The notes under the pieces are model-generated. The model made no database searches. It was not told the origin of the DNA and saw only the letters and a list, made by a program, of their open reading frames with translations. From the NCBI GenBank assembly GCA_934871445.1, contig CAKXBD010000008.1, positions 1 to 28,641 of the forward strand: DNA of 28,641 bases, read 5' to 3'. Position numbers and translations under genes: made by a program. Source of the DNA: an uncultured bacterium. Its GTDB lineage: Bacteria; Bacillota; Clostridia; Christensenellales; Borkfalkiaceae. Positions 15,615-22,732 of this stretch are shown one piece after another (position 1 is the stretch's first letter; each line of letters starts with the position of its first letter).

Positions 15615-16397
15615 TTATTCGAGTTTATCCGTTATCAATCTGCAATCATCACATCTAAACATTTTAACCAAACCGATTTGATAATCGCATTCAATCAGAG
15701 TTTTACCGCATTTAGGACATTTATCGTTGTTAATTTTTTCCTTGTCACGATCAGAAATTAAAAAGAATCTTGATAAACTTAAATATACGGGTTTTTTGAT
15801 TTTATTTTCCAATTCCTTCCTAATTTCAAATGCCCTTTTGTTTAAAGACGAATCAGGATTAACTAATTGATTTTTTGTAAATCGGTCCGATAGCGATTGC
15901 ATATATAGTTCATGTACGCTTGCATAAGTTTTTTGATAATTGATTAAAGTAAAATGTTCTTGTTCACCAAATAAATAGGGGATTTTATAAAGGGGAGTCT
16001 CATTTCCGCATTTTCCGCAAATCAGTGGGCTTGATGTTCCGATTTCAGAAGTGGTAAATAAAATATAATAAGGCACTGTTTCACAATTACAGTTGGGATC
16101 ATATAAAATATTTTTTCCCATTTCTTTAATTTGAACAACAAGGTGCTTATAAGAGCGGTTTACGTATTCGTTATTGTATTTTTCTCTGATGCTTTCCAAA
16201 TTCGGCACATTTACGAATACTTCATACTTATGCTGTCCTGTATTGATCAAATTGTAATCCGAATAAATTTGCCCGTTCCTATATAACGTACATAAATAAT
16301 CTTCAATTAGTTCTTGCTCATCGGAAAAAAATTTTTGTTCATTATAATTTATCTCGTCTGCTTTTACACGAATATCAAGATTTAACAAACTACACAT
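15615..16397 (-). CDS. Zinc-ribbon protein, DUF2310-like, probably acquired
   Basis: A 260-residue protein with four cysteine pairs: C103/C105, C127/C130, C227/C230 and C249/C252. The last two form a zinc ribbon ending in FRCDDCRLITDKLE. CGKCGNETPLYKIP in the middle and the CRL-type end resemble the DUF2310 family, described as a possible nucleic-acid-binding zinc-ribbon family of unknown function. Its base composition is much more AT-rich than all neighbours, with many Asn, Lys, Ile and Tyr codons ending in A or T. It has its own promoter and terminator, and palindromes on both flanks. GGAG lies about 10 nt before the ATG. I infer horizontal acquisition. Family assignment is from pattern memory. 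Confidence 0.75.
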   Translation of the reverse strand: MCSLLNLDIRVKADEINYNEQKFFSDEQELIEDYLCTLYRNGQIYSDYNLINTGQHKYEVFVNVPNLESIREKYNNEYVNRSYKHLVVQIKEMGKNILYDPNCNCETVPYYILFTTSEIGTSSPLICGKCGNETPLYKIPYLFGEQEHFTLINYQKTYASVHELYMQSLSDRFTKNQLVNPDSSLNKRAFEIRKELENKIKKPVYLSLSRFFLISDRDKEKINNDKCPKCGKTLIECDYQIGLVKMFRCDDCRLITDKLE

Positions 16398-16432
16398 TCT
16401 GCCTGTTCTCCTACATTGCTTATCTTACCGTC

Positions 16433-16461
16433 ATTATATTATAAACAACTTCAAAAGTAAA
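16433..16461 (-). promoter_or_regulatory. Promoter of the AT-rich zinc-ribbon gene
   Basis: On the minus strand, TTTACT (16456-16461) lies 17 bp before a perfect TATAAT (16433-16438). Predicted start is near 16426, leaving about 30 nt of leader that includes the GGAG ribosome site. Confidence 0.65.
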
Positions 16462-16468
16462 GTAAATA

Positions 16469-16510
16469 AGCGCATTATACCACCTTACTTGTAAGGCGGT
16501 ATAATGCGCT
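16469..16510. repeat. 20-bp near-perfect inverted repeat
   Basis: The arms 16469-16488 and 16491-16510 match at 19 of 20 positions around a 2-nt spacer. Each arm begins AGCGCATTATACC read from outside. A T-run (16515-16520) follows on the plus strand. It lies upstream of two divergent genes, where a terminator is not needed by either. It could be a mobile-element end, an operator or a cruciform-forming site. Confidence 0.85.
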
Positions 16511-16542
16511 GTACTTTTTTCCGCGATAAATTTCCTATGGGA

Positions 16543-16568
16543 AGGGCGGTAAATCCGTCCCTTTTTTT
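16543..16568 (+). terminator. Intrinsic terminator upstream of the helicase gene
   Basis: AGGG and CGG (16543-16549) pair with CCG and CCCT (16555-16562) with one bulged T and a TAAAT loop. Seven T follow at 16562-16568. It would block plus-strand transcripts from entering the helicase gene from the left. Confidence 0.65.
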
Positions 16569-16601
16569 ATCAGAAAATACAAACAAACGTTCGATAAATG
16601 C

Positions 16602-16630
16602 TTGTCGTTTTGCGGGGAATGTGGTATAAT
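16602..16630 (+). promoter_or_regulatory. Promoter of the helicase gene, close to the start codon
   Basis: TTGTCG (16602-16607) and a perfect TATAAT (16625-16630) are 17 bp apart. Transcription is predicted near 16637, only about 3 nt before the ATG at 16640. Confidence 0.65.
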
Positions 16631-16639
16631 AATTTTATT

Positions 16640-17893
16640 ATGGAAAGGGAATTGACGGCCGATCAGGAGAACGCGAAAAAATTAATAACGGAGTGGTTTT
16701 TGAATACGGACAACCGAGTTTTCGTATTGGCGGGATATGCGGGGACGGGAAAGACGTTTCTCATCAATCACGTAGTGCAGGACGTCCTGCATTTGAAGGC
16801 GGGGAGCGAAGCTGTGTTTGTCACGCCGACGGGGAAAGCGGCGACGGTGCTCATAAAGAACGGCACGGTAGCGGGGACGGTGCATAGCCTGATTTATACG
16901 CGGGACGAGGACGATTTTGACGTAGACGAAAACGGCGAGGTCATAGAGCGGGAAACGCTGTCGTTTACGAAAAAGGAAAAGATAGACGAAAAAATCCGCC
17001 TGATCATCGTAGACGAAGCGTCCATGATCGGAGAGGACGTCTTGCGGGATTTGTTGAGCTTTGACGTCAAATGCCTGTTTTCGGGGGACAATGCGCAGCT
17101 TCCGCCCGTCAACGGCACATGCGGGTTATTGGAACATCCGGACTATATGTTGACGGAGATCGTGCGTCAGGCGTCGGACAATCCGATCATACAGGTGGCG
17201 ACGCTGGCGCGGGAGGGGAAGTCTATTCCCTACGGAAATTACGGCGACAAAGTGTGCGTTGTGAGGAAAAATTTTTTATCCCCTGCGGAAAGAAAGCGTA
17301 TTTTCCTGAAAGCGGACCAAATCATCTGCGGCAGGAACAAAACGCGCATGTCGTTGAATAAGGAGATTCGCGGGTATAAAGGGATAGACGAAAGCGCGCG
17401 CTTGCCCGTAGAGGGGGAAAAGCTGATTTGTACGCTCAACGATTGGGAGAAGCCGTTAGATAAGGAGGGAAATTTCCATCTCGTCAACGGGATAATCGGC
17501 ACGGGCAGCAATATACGGGAGAGCATGGATTTTTTAGCGTCCATGGATTTCAAGGCGGACTTTGCGGACGAGAGCGTGTGGGTCCCTTTCGACACGGCCG
17601 TTTTTACGGAGGGGCGATACGCGCACGCCTACGGGGATAGAGCGGTGAAGCTCATCGACGGGACGGTGGTGCACGAGAGCAATTTTGCGCTGTTGCATCA
17701 ACTGAAATCGGTTTCGGAGGAACCCATTTGTCGGTTTGAATTTGCCTATGCGGTCACCTGTCATAAAGCGCAGGGCTCGGAATTTAATTTCGTGGTGGTA
17801 TTCGACGAATCGTGGGCGTTCGGCGGGGAGCGTAACCGCTGGTTGTATACGGCGATCACGCGGGCGCGGGAGAAGTTATTGATTATCAGATAA
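16640..17893 (+). CDS. RecD/Dda-like DNA helicase
   Basis: A 417-residue superfamily 1B helicase. LTADQENAKKLI is the Q-motif region; GYAGTGKT (32-39) is Walker A; FVTPTGKAA is motif Ia; LIIVDEASM is Walker B; LFSGDNAQLPPV is motif III; and the C-terminal YAVTCHKAQGSEF and WLYTAITRAREKLLII are motifs V and VI. The size matches phage T4 Dda and short RecD-like helicases rather than RecD2 with its long N-terminal region. It should unwind DNA 5' to 3'. I start it at ATG 16640, since the promoter overlaps any start further upstream. There is no Shine-Dalgarno sequence. The acetyltransferase gene follows 27 bp later. Confidence 0.9.
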   Translation: MERELTADQENAKKLITEWFLNTDNRVFVLAGYAGTGKTFLINHVVQDVLHLKAGSEAVFVTPTGKAATVLIKNGTVAGTVHSLIYTRDEDDFDVDENGEVIERETLSFTKKEKIDEKIRLIIVDEASMIGEDVLRDLLSFDVKCLFSGDNAQLPPVNGTCGLLEHPDYMLTEIVRQASDNPIIQVATLAREGKSIPYGNYGDKVCVVRKNFLSPAERKRIFLKADQIICGRNKTRMSLNKEIRGYKGIDESARLPVEGEKLICTLNDWEKPLDKEGNFHLVNGIIGTGSNIRESMDFLASMDFKADFADESVWVPFDTAVFTEGRYAHAYGDRAVKLIDGTVVHESNFALLHQLKSVSEEPICRFEFAYAVTCHKAQGSEFNFVVVFDESWAFGGERNRWLYTAITRAREKLLIIR

Positions 17894-17920
17894 AATAAAA
17901 AAGATTTTCGGAGGTGTGAT

Positions 17921-18508
17921 ATGACGGAGAAAGAGAAATTATCGGCGGGGTTATTGTGTGACCCCTATCGCTGCGAAGAAATCGTGAAGGAACGAAACTT
18001 TTGTAAAACGCTTTGCAAGAGGCACAATCAGCTTCCGTACGAAGATTTTGAAGGCAGGAAAGCAATCCTTCGGCAGCTTATCGGAAAAATCAACGGCGAT
18101 TTCAATATAGAGCCGCCTTTTATTTGCAATTTTGGCTATAATATTTTGCTGGGTAAAAATTTTTATGCCAATCATAATCTCGTCATTCTCGACCTTGCGA
18201 AAGTAGAAATCGGAGATAACGTTCTCATTGCGCCAAACTGCGGGATTTATACAGCGGGACACCCGCTGGATGCCGAGGACAGGAACGCGGGGCTGGAATA
18301 CGCCTTTCCCGTAAAAATCGGCAACAACGTCTGGATCGGCGGCCACGTTTGCATTATGCCGGGCGTCACGATCGGGGATAATGCGGTAATCGCAGGCGGA
18401 AGCGTGGTCGTGAAGGATATTCCTTCGGGCACCCTCGCCGGCGGAAATCCCTGCCGCGTCATTCGCAAAATCACGGCCGAGGATAAAAATAAATATCGCC
18501 GCCTCTGA
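17921..18508 (+). CDS. Maltose/galactoside O-acetyltransferase family (hexapeptide)
   Basis: A 195-residue protein of the Maa/LacA/NodL group. The N-terminal helical region (LSAGLLCDPYRCEEIV) is the Mac domain. The rest is a left-handed beta-helix of hexapeptide repeats (VEIGDNVLIAPNCGIYTAGHP, then VKIGNNVWIGGHVCIMPGVT and IGDNAVIAGGSVV), with the catalytic His in TAGHP. It transfers acetyl groups from acetyl-CoA to sugars; the true acceptor cannot be read from sequence. GGAGGT precedes the ATG. It probably shares the helicase transcript, but a functional link is not evident. Confidence 0.92.
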   Translation: MTEKEKLSAGLLCDPYRCEEIVKERNFCKTLCKRHNQLPYEDFEGRKAILRQLIGKINGDFNIEPPFICNFGYNILLGKNFYANHNLVILDLAKVEIGDNVLIAPNCGIYTAGHPLDAEDRNAGLEYAFPVKIGNNVWIGGHVCIMPGVTIGDNAVIAGGSVVVKDIPSGTLAGGNPCRVIRKITAEDKNKYRRL

Positions 18509-18515
18509 TACGCGC

Positions 18516-18545
18516 TTGACGGCCGCGCCGCGGGTTTGCTATAAT
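18516..18545 (+). promoter_or_regulatory. Promoter upstream of tcdA
   Basis: TTGACG (18516-18521) and TATAAT (18540-18545) are separated by 18 bp. The predicted leader to the start at 18644 is about 90 nt and shows no clear structure. Confidence 0.8.
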
Positions 18546-18643
18546 GTAAGAAAAGATAACGAAAAAACAAAATACCCGTTTGCGGTGCCGAAAGCTCTTT
18601 GTCCTCGCTCTTTCCCCGCGGACGAAGTCGAGGGAGGCGCGTT

Positions 18644-19384
18644 ATGAATTTATTTTCCCGCACGGAATTGCTGATCGGGAAATCGGGAATGGAAAAATTG
18701 AACCGCGCGCGCGTCGCCGTATTCGGAATCGGCGGCGTGGGCGGTTATGCAGTGGAGGCATTGGTCAGGAGCGGCATAGGCCGCTTAGAACTCGTCGATA
18801 ACGACAGGGTTTCCCCGACCAATATCAATCGCCAGATCATCGCCCTTTCGGAAACGCTGGGGCGGTATAAGACGGAAGCCGCCGCCGAAAGAGCCCGCGC
18901 CATTAATCCCGAATGCGAAGTGACCTGCCGGAATTGTTTTTTTACGTCGGAGACGGCAGAATCGTTCGATTTTTCCGATTACGATTACGTCATCGACGCC
19001 ATCGACACGCTCGCGGGAAAGATTGCGATCGTAAAGGCCTGTCAGGCGTCGGGAACGCCCGTCGTGAGCTGTATGGGTGCGGGGAATAAGCTGGATCCGA
19101 CGGCGTTTGAAGTGACGGATATCTATAAGACGAGCGTTTGTCCCCTCGCGCGCGCCATGCGGAAGCTGTGCCGCGAAAACGGAATCGAAAAGCTCAAAGT
19201 GGTATATTCTAAGGAAATTCCCGTGTCGGCGGCGGATTCGGAAAGGGCTGCAAGGGAAGAGGGCGCGTATAAGCCTCGGGTGCCGGGCAGTATCGCATTT
19301 GTGCCGTCCGTGGCGGGGCTGATCGCCGCGGGCGAGGCGATAAAAGAAATATCGGGCGTGTACGGAAACGGGATAGGCTCGTAA
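18644..19384 (+). CDS. tcdA: tRNA threonylcarbamoyladenosine dehydratase (TcdA/CsdL family)
   Basis: A 246-residue E1-like ThiF-fold enzyme. It cyclises t6A37 of tRNA to ct6A using ATP. VAVFGIGGVGGYAVEAL is the nucleotide-binding Rossmann start, DNDRVSPTNINRQ binds ATP and metal, DYVIDAIDTLAGK is the family signature, and SCMGAGNKLDPTAF with YKTSVCPLARAMR follows. I chose ATG 18644, preceded by GGGAGG, over an upstream in-frame start at 18599 with no ribosome site. It begins an RNA-modification group with the next two genes. Confidence 0.93.
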   Translation: MNLFSRTELLIGKSGMEKLNRARVAVFGIGGVGGYAVEALVRSGIGRLELVDNDRVSPTNINRQIIALSETLGRYKTEAAAERARAINPECEVTCRNCFFTSETAESFDFSDYDYVIDAIDTLAGKIAIVKACQASGTPVVSCMGAGNKLDPTAFEVTDIYKTSVCPLARAMRKLCRENGIEKLKVVYSKEIPVSAADSERAAREEGAYKPRVPGSIAFVPSVAGLIAAGEAIKEISGVYGNGIGS

Positions 19385-19394
19385 TAAGGAAAGG

Positions 19395-20249
19395 ATGAAG
19401 ATGCCCAAAAAATTGGAAAAATATCGGGAAATAGAACGTTCCGTCATCACCACCTATCGGAAAGTGCTTTGGTCGCCTTTCGTGCTGGCGGTAAAGAAAT
19501 ACCGCCTCATCGCGGAGGGCGATAAAATCGCGGTTTGTATTTCGGGCGGGAAGGACAGCATGCTCCTCGCGAAGCTCATGCAGGAACTCCACCGCCATAG
19601 CGAGGTGAATTTCGACCTCATCTTTTTGGTCATGGACCCCGGCTATAACGAAGCGAACCGAAGAAAAATAGAGGAAAACGCGGCGCTCCTGCACGTTCCC
19701 GTGCAGATTTTCCGAACGGATATTTTTGCCGCGTCGGAAGCGGCGGCAGGGGATTCCCCCTGTTATCTCTGCGCGCGCATGCGCAGAGGTCACCTGTACG
19801 CAAAGGCGAAGGAACTCGGCTGTAACAAAATCGCTTTGGGCCACCATAAGAGCGACGTCATCGAGACGACGCTCATGGCGATGCTGTACGGGGGACAGGT
19901 GCAGGGCATGCTCCCCAGAATCAGGAGCACGAATTTTGAAGGAATGGAACTCATTCGTCCCCTGTATTGCATTTTAGAGTCGGACATTCTCCGCTGGAAG
20001 GAGTTTAACGGTCTGGACTTCATCGCCTGCGCCTGCCGTTTTACGGAACGGACGGCCTCGGCCGAACCCGCGTTTTCCGCCCGCAAAAGGGTAAAGGAAT
20101 GGATCGCGCAGTTAAAGAAGGAAAATCCGAACGTGGAGAATAATATTTTTCAAAGTATTCATAACGTGCAGCTGGATACATTGGCGGGGTATAAGCAGGG
20201 CGGAGCAGTCCATTCCTTTTTGGAGCGCTTCGGGGAGGAAAGGAAGTGA
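19395..20249 (+). CDS. TtcA-like tRNA thiolation PP-loop ATPase
   Basis: A 284-residue N-type PP-loop enzyme. VCISGGKDS (residues 47-55) is the ATP pyrophosphatase loop. Cys123 and Cys126 (CYLC) and Cys212/Cys214 (ACACRF) fit the Fe-S and sulfur-handling cysteines of the TtcA/TtuA group. KIALGHHKSDVIETTLMAMLYGGQ is split over the family's second conserved block. TtcA makes 2-thiocytidine at tRNA position 32; in Clostridia the exact base is not certain for this subgroup. AAGGA precedes two possible starts (19395 and 19401). Its stop overlaps the next gene (GTGA). Confidence 0.85.
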   Translation: MKMPKKLEKYREIERSVITTYRKVLWSPFVLAVKKYRLIAEGDKIAVCISGGKDSMLLAKLMQELHRHSEVNFDLIFLVMDPGYNEANRRKIEENAALLHVPVQIFRTDIFAASEAAAGDSPCYLCARMRRGHLYAKAKELGCNKIALGHHKSDVIETTLMAMLYGGQVQGMLPRIRSTNFEGMELIRPLYCILESDILRWKEFNGLDFIACACRFTERTASAEPAFSARKRVKEWIAQLKKENPNVENNIFQSIHNVQLDTLAGYKQGGAVHSFLERFGEERK

Positions 20250-20989
20250 ACGAAGAGGAAAGGTTGTGGCGCAATCGGTTTTCGGAGCTTGCCGAACGGG
20301 CTTATGCGAGAGGCAGGTATTCGTTTACCGATTTTTTGTCCCCGACGGAGCAGCAATATTTTTACGGAGCGGAACGGCAGCTCTCGTATGCGGGCGTCGG
20401 GATTTGGGGCGGCTATGAGGGAGCGGAACGGCAGATGATTCGTTTCGGGAGCGGGGATTACGAGGAAGCGTTTCCGATCGTCTGCCTGAAAATTTCTCCG
20501 TCGAGCGCGAAATTTTCGGAGGAGCTGACGCATCGGGACTATTTGGGCGCGCTGTTGAATTTGGGGATCGAGCGTTCGACCTTGGGGGATATCGTCCCCT
20601 TTTCGGGCGGGGCGTATCTCTATTGTGCAGAGCGAATATCGCCGTTTATCGAAGAGCAGTTGACGCGGGTGCGTCGCACGGAGGTGAATTGTTTTCGGGC
20701 AGAGACGGCGGAGTTTGAAAGGAAGGAGCGGGAAAGCGAGACGTGTTTTCTCTCTTCTCTGCGCGCGGATTGCGCGGTAGCCGCAGCCTTTCGCCTTTCG
20801 AGGGGGGAAGCGGAAAAGTATTTCGAAGCGGAACGGGTGTTCATCAACGGTCGGCTTTGTCCGAGGTCGTCCAAGGAGCTGAACGAGGGCGATCGGGTGA
20901 CCGTGCGGGGAAAGGGGAGATTTTTTCTCGCGGAAATTTCGGGCGAGAGCAGAAAAGGGCGGCTGAGGTGCCGCATCGAGAGGGATTGA
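20246..20989 (+). CDS. YlmH-like S4-domain RNA-binding protein
   Basis: A 247-residue protein with a GTG start that overlaps the upstream TGA by 4 bp; AGGAAAGGA precedes it. LTHRDYLGALLNLGIERSTLGDI is the YlmH signature, and the S4 domain lies near the C-terminus (LSRGEAEKYFEAERVFINGR, then LNEGDRVTVRGKGRF). YlmH homologues bind stalled 50S-peptidyl-tRNA complexes and have been linked to ribosome quality control. In Bacillus it lies in the ylm/sepF/divIVA cluster; here it instead follows two tRNA-modification genes, giving a translation-related group. Confidence 0.88.
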   Translation: MNEEERLWRNRFSELAERAYARGRYSFTDFLSPTEQQYFYGAERQLSYAGVGIWGGYEGAERQMIRFGSGDYEEAFPIVCLKISPSSAKFSEELTHRDYLGALLNLGIERSTLGDIVPFSGGAYLYCAERISPFIEEQLTRVRRTEVNCFRAETAEFERKERESETCFLSSLRADCAVAAAFRLSRGEAEKYFEAERVFINGRLCPRSSKELNEGDRVTVRGKGRFFLAEISGESRKGRLRCRIERD

Positions 20990-20990
20990 T

Positions 20991-21587
20991 ATGTTGGAGA
21001 GCGTGTTGGCGGAATCGGAAGAGAGGTGCGTAAAAAATCGGTCGTTCGAGCGGGAGCGCCTTTCGGGGGTAGATTTATCCGAAGCGGAATTTGAGCGGGT
21101 GCGCTTCAAAAAGTGCGTGTTCGAGGGGTGTCGTTTTTCTTCCTCGGCCTTTTACGGGACGGCGTTCGAGAATTGTATTTTTTCGGGGTGCAGCTTTTCC
21201 GAGGGCTATTTCAAAGGCTGTAATTTTTCCGTCTGTAAAGGGGACGGCTGCAATTTTGCGGAAAGTTGTTTTAAGGACGGTCTGTTCGGGGACAGTTCGT
21301 TTTGCTATGCGGATTTTACGAAATCGGTCTGGGAAAATTGCCGATTGAAGGACGGCCTGTTCAAGGATTCCGCTTTTCCCGAATCGAAATGGAAGAAACT
21401 GACTTTGGAACGCACGGATTTCAGCGGCTCGGATTTTTTCCGTACTTCCTTAAAGGGTATCGACTTGTCGGACTGTAAAATCGAGCGGATTATTCTTTCG
21501 GATACTTTTCGGGAGCTTCGCGGCGCGACGATCAATCCGTTTCAGGCGGCAGAGCTCGTCCGGCTTTTGGGTGTAAAGGTCGTATAA
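20991..21587 (+). CDS. Cysteine-rich pentapeptide-repeat protein
   Basis: A 198-residue protein made almost entirely of pentapeptide repeats (central F or L every five residues) from about residue 18 to 165, expected to fold as a right-handed quadrilateral beta-helix. The C-terminal INPFQAAELVRLLGVKV resembles the tail of Qnr/MfpA-like DNA-mimic proteins, but gyrase protection is only a family possibility. Many coils carry Cys two residues before the central Phe (CVF, CRF, CIF, CSF, CNF), a cysteine ladder on one face. The ATG is only 1 bp after the previous stop, so coupling is likely; a terminator follows at 21682. Confidence 0.88.
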   Translation: MLESVLAESEERCVKNRSFERERLSGVDLSEAEFERVRFKKCVFEGCRFSSSAFYGTAFENCIFSGCSFSEGYFKGCNFSVCKGDGCNFAESCFKDGLFGDSSFCYADFTKSVWENCRLKDGLFKDSAFPESKWKKLTLERTDFSGSDFFRTSLKGIDLSDCKIERIILSDTFRELRGATINPFQAAELVRLLGVKVV

Positions 21588-21652
21588 TGCGACGGCGGCG
21601 ACGTCCGCGGCCGTTTTTCGGTAGGCCTGCAAGAAAAAATCGAAAACCGCTA

Positions 21653-21681
21653 TTGACAAACGGGATAGAATGTGTTATAAT
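21653..21681 (+). promoter_or_regulatory. Perfect-consensus promoter of the kinase/PqqD/ABC cassette
   Basis: TTGACA (21653-21658) and TATAAT (21676-21681) are separated by exactly 17 bp. Transcription is predicted near 21688, inside the 5' arm of the terminator hairpin that follows immediately. Confidence 0.92.
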
Positions 21682-21722
21682 CCGTAAGAGACGGCTTGGA
21701 GCCGTTCTCTTACGGATTTTTT
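21682..21722 (+). terminator. Terminator overlapping the start site of the next promoter
   Basis: CCGTAAGAGACGGCT (21682-21696) pairs with AGCCGTTCTCTTACGG (21700-21715) with one bulged base and a TGG loop. Six T follow at 21717-21722. The full hairpin can form only in RNA arriving from upstream genes; transcripts starting near 21688 lack the first bases of its 5' arm. Confidence 0.85.
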
Positions 21723-21734
21723 CGGGACGGGAAG

Positions 21735-22445
21735 ATGATATACGAAATTGCAGACCTGCGCATCAGGATAGAAAATCGCTGTTCCTTTACGACGGAATTT
21801 TGCAAAGAATATTTTTCTCAAATCGACGGGACCTTCGATTTGTCCGCGAAAGTCTCAAAGGCGGCTTTCGCGGAGGAAAAACGCCTCTCGCCCGGGTATT
21901 CGGACGGATATATCGAAAATATTTGTCTGTATCGTGAAATTTGTATGCAACTGCCCCGCTTCGACCGCTTTTTGCTGCATGCGGCGGTGCTTTCTTTTGC
22001 GGGTGAGGGCTACGCTTTTCTCGGCAGGAGCGGCGTCGGAAAATCCACGCACACGGGGCTTTGGCTGAAATATCTCCCCGAAACGAGAAGCATCAACGGA
22101 GATAAACCCGTCATAGCGAAAAAGGGCTCCTGTTTTTACGCCTACGGCACGCCGTGGAACGGAAAAGAAGGGCGCGGGGAAAGGGGAAGCGCGGTCTTAA
22201 AAGGGCTTTGCTTTCTCGAACAGGCAAAGGAGAACCACTTGACTCGCCTGACGGAAAAGGAAGCCGCGGACAGGATATTTTCGCAGATTCTCATTCCGTC
22301 CGACGAGGAGAACGCGGCAAAGACACTGGAACTTGTGGACGGACTCATTTCTTCGACGCCCGCATACCTGCTCTGCGCGGACGTCTCGGAAGCGGCGGTA
22401 AAGACGTCATTCGAGGGGCTGACGGGCCGAAAGTATTCAAGATAG
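21735..22445 (+). CDS. HPr-kinase-like (PEPCK-fold) P-loop protein
   Basis: A 236-residue protein. The central block is HAAVLSFAGEGYAFLGRSGVGKST, with His82 and the P-loop at 97-105, followed by NGDKPVI (121-127) and YGTPWNGKE (137-145). This pattern belongs to HPr-kinase/PEP-carboxykinase-like proteins found in lasso-peptide and other peptide-modification clusters, where some homologues phosphorylate the precursor peptide. It is too short for, and lacks the N-terminal domain of, true HprK. I chose ATG 21735 over an upstream TTG because it begins at a natural strand (MIYEIADLRI) and has a purine-rich site. First gene of a five-gene cassette. Confidence 0.75.
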   Translation: MIYEIADLRIRIENRCSFTTEFCKEYFSQIDGTFDLSAKVSKAAFAEEKRLSPGYSDGYIENICLYREICMQLPRFDRFLLHAAVLSFAGEGYAFLGRSGVGKSTHTGLWLKYLPETRSINGDKPVIAKKGSCFYAYGTPWNGKEGRGERGSAVLKGLCFLEQAKENHLTRLTEKEAADRIFSQILIPSDEENAAKTLELVDGLISSTPAYLLCADVSEAAVKTSFEGLTGRKYSR

Positions 22446-22461
22446 AAACGGAGGGGAGTAT

Positions 22462-22725
22462 ATGAAGATTAAAAAGGGCTTTGTCGTTCGGAAGGTGGCG
22501 GGAGAAAATATCGTGGTGCCGGTCGGCGGCATGAGTAAAACCTTTCACGGCATGATCAAGCTCAACGATACGGGAAATTTTCTCTGGAATTTTTTCCTCA
22601 AAGACCATACCGAAAGGGAAGCGGTCGAAGCGCTTCTCTCGGAATACGAAGTCGATCGGGCGACGGCGGAAGCGGACGTGGAGAAATTTTCGGATATTCT
22701 CCGCGAAAACGATTTTGTCGGGTGA
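22462..22725 (+). CDS. PqqD-like peptide chaperone (RiPP recognition element)
   Basis: An 87-residue PqqD-family protein: a beta-hairpin start (FVVRKVAGENIVVPVGG), LNDTGNFLWNFF, an acidic helix and a C-terminal helix ending DILRENDFVG. PqqD-like proteins bind the leader of ribosomal peptides and present them to modifying enzymes. GGAGGGGAG precedes the ATG, 16 bp after the kinase-like gene. Its presence implies a peptide substrate, but no precursor gene is visible nearby. Confidence 0.88.
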   Translation: MKIKKGFVVRKVAGENIVVPVGGMSKTFHGMIKLNDTGNFLWNFFLKDHTEREAVEALLSEYEVDRATAEADVEKFSDILRENDFVG

Positions 22726-22732
22726 AGCGGAG

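Noticed and set aside
16598..16639. Upstream ATG extending the helicase by 14 residues
   Set aside because: The extension coincides with the -35 and -10 promoter elements, has no ribosome site and is not part of the helicase fold.
20159..21109. A 316-codon minus-strand frame opposite the ylmH-like gene
   Set aside because: Basic, low-information composition and complete overlap with a recognised S4-domain gene.
21587..21937. A 116-codon Arg-rich plus-strand frame across the promoter/terminator region
   Set aside because: It runs through the terminator hairpin and overlaps the kinase-like gene in another frame, with no ribosome site or family features.
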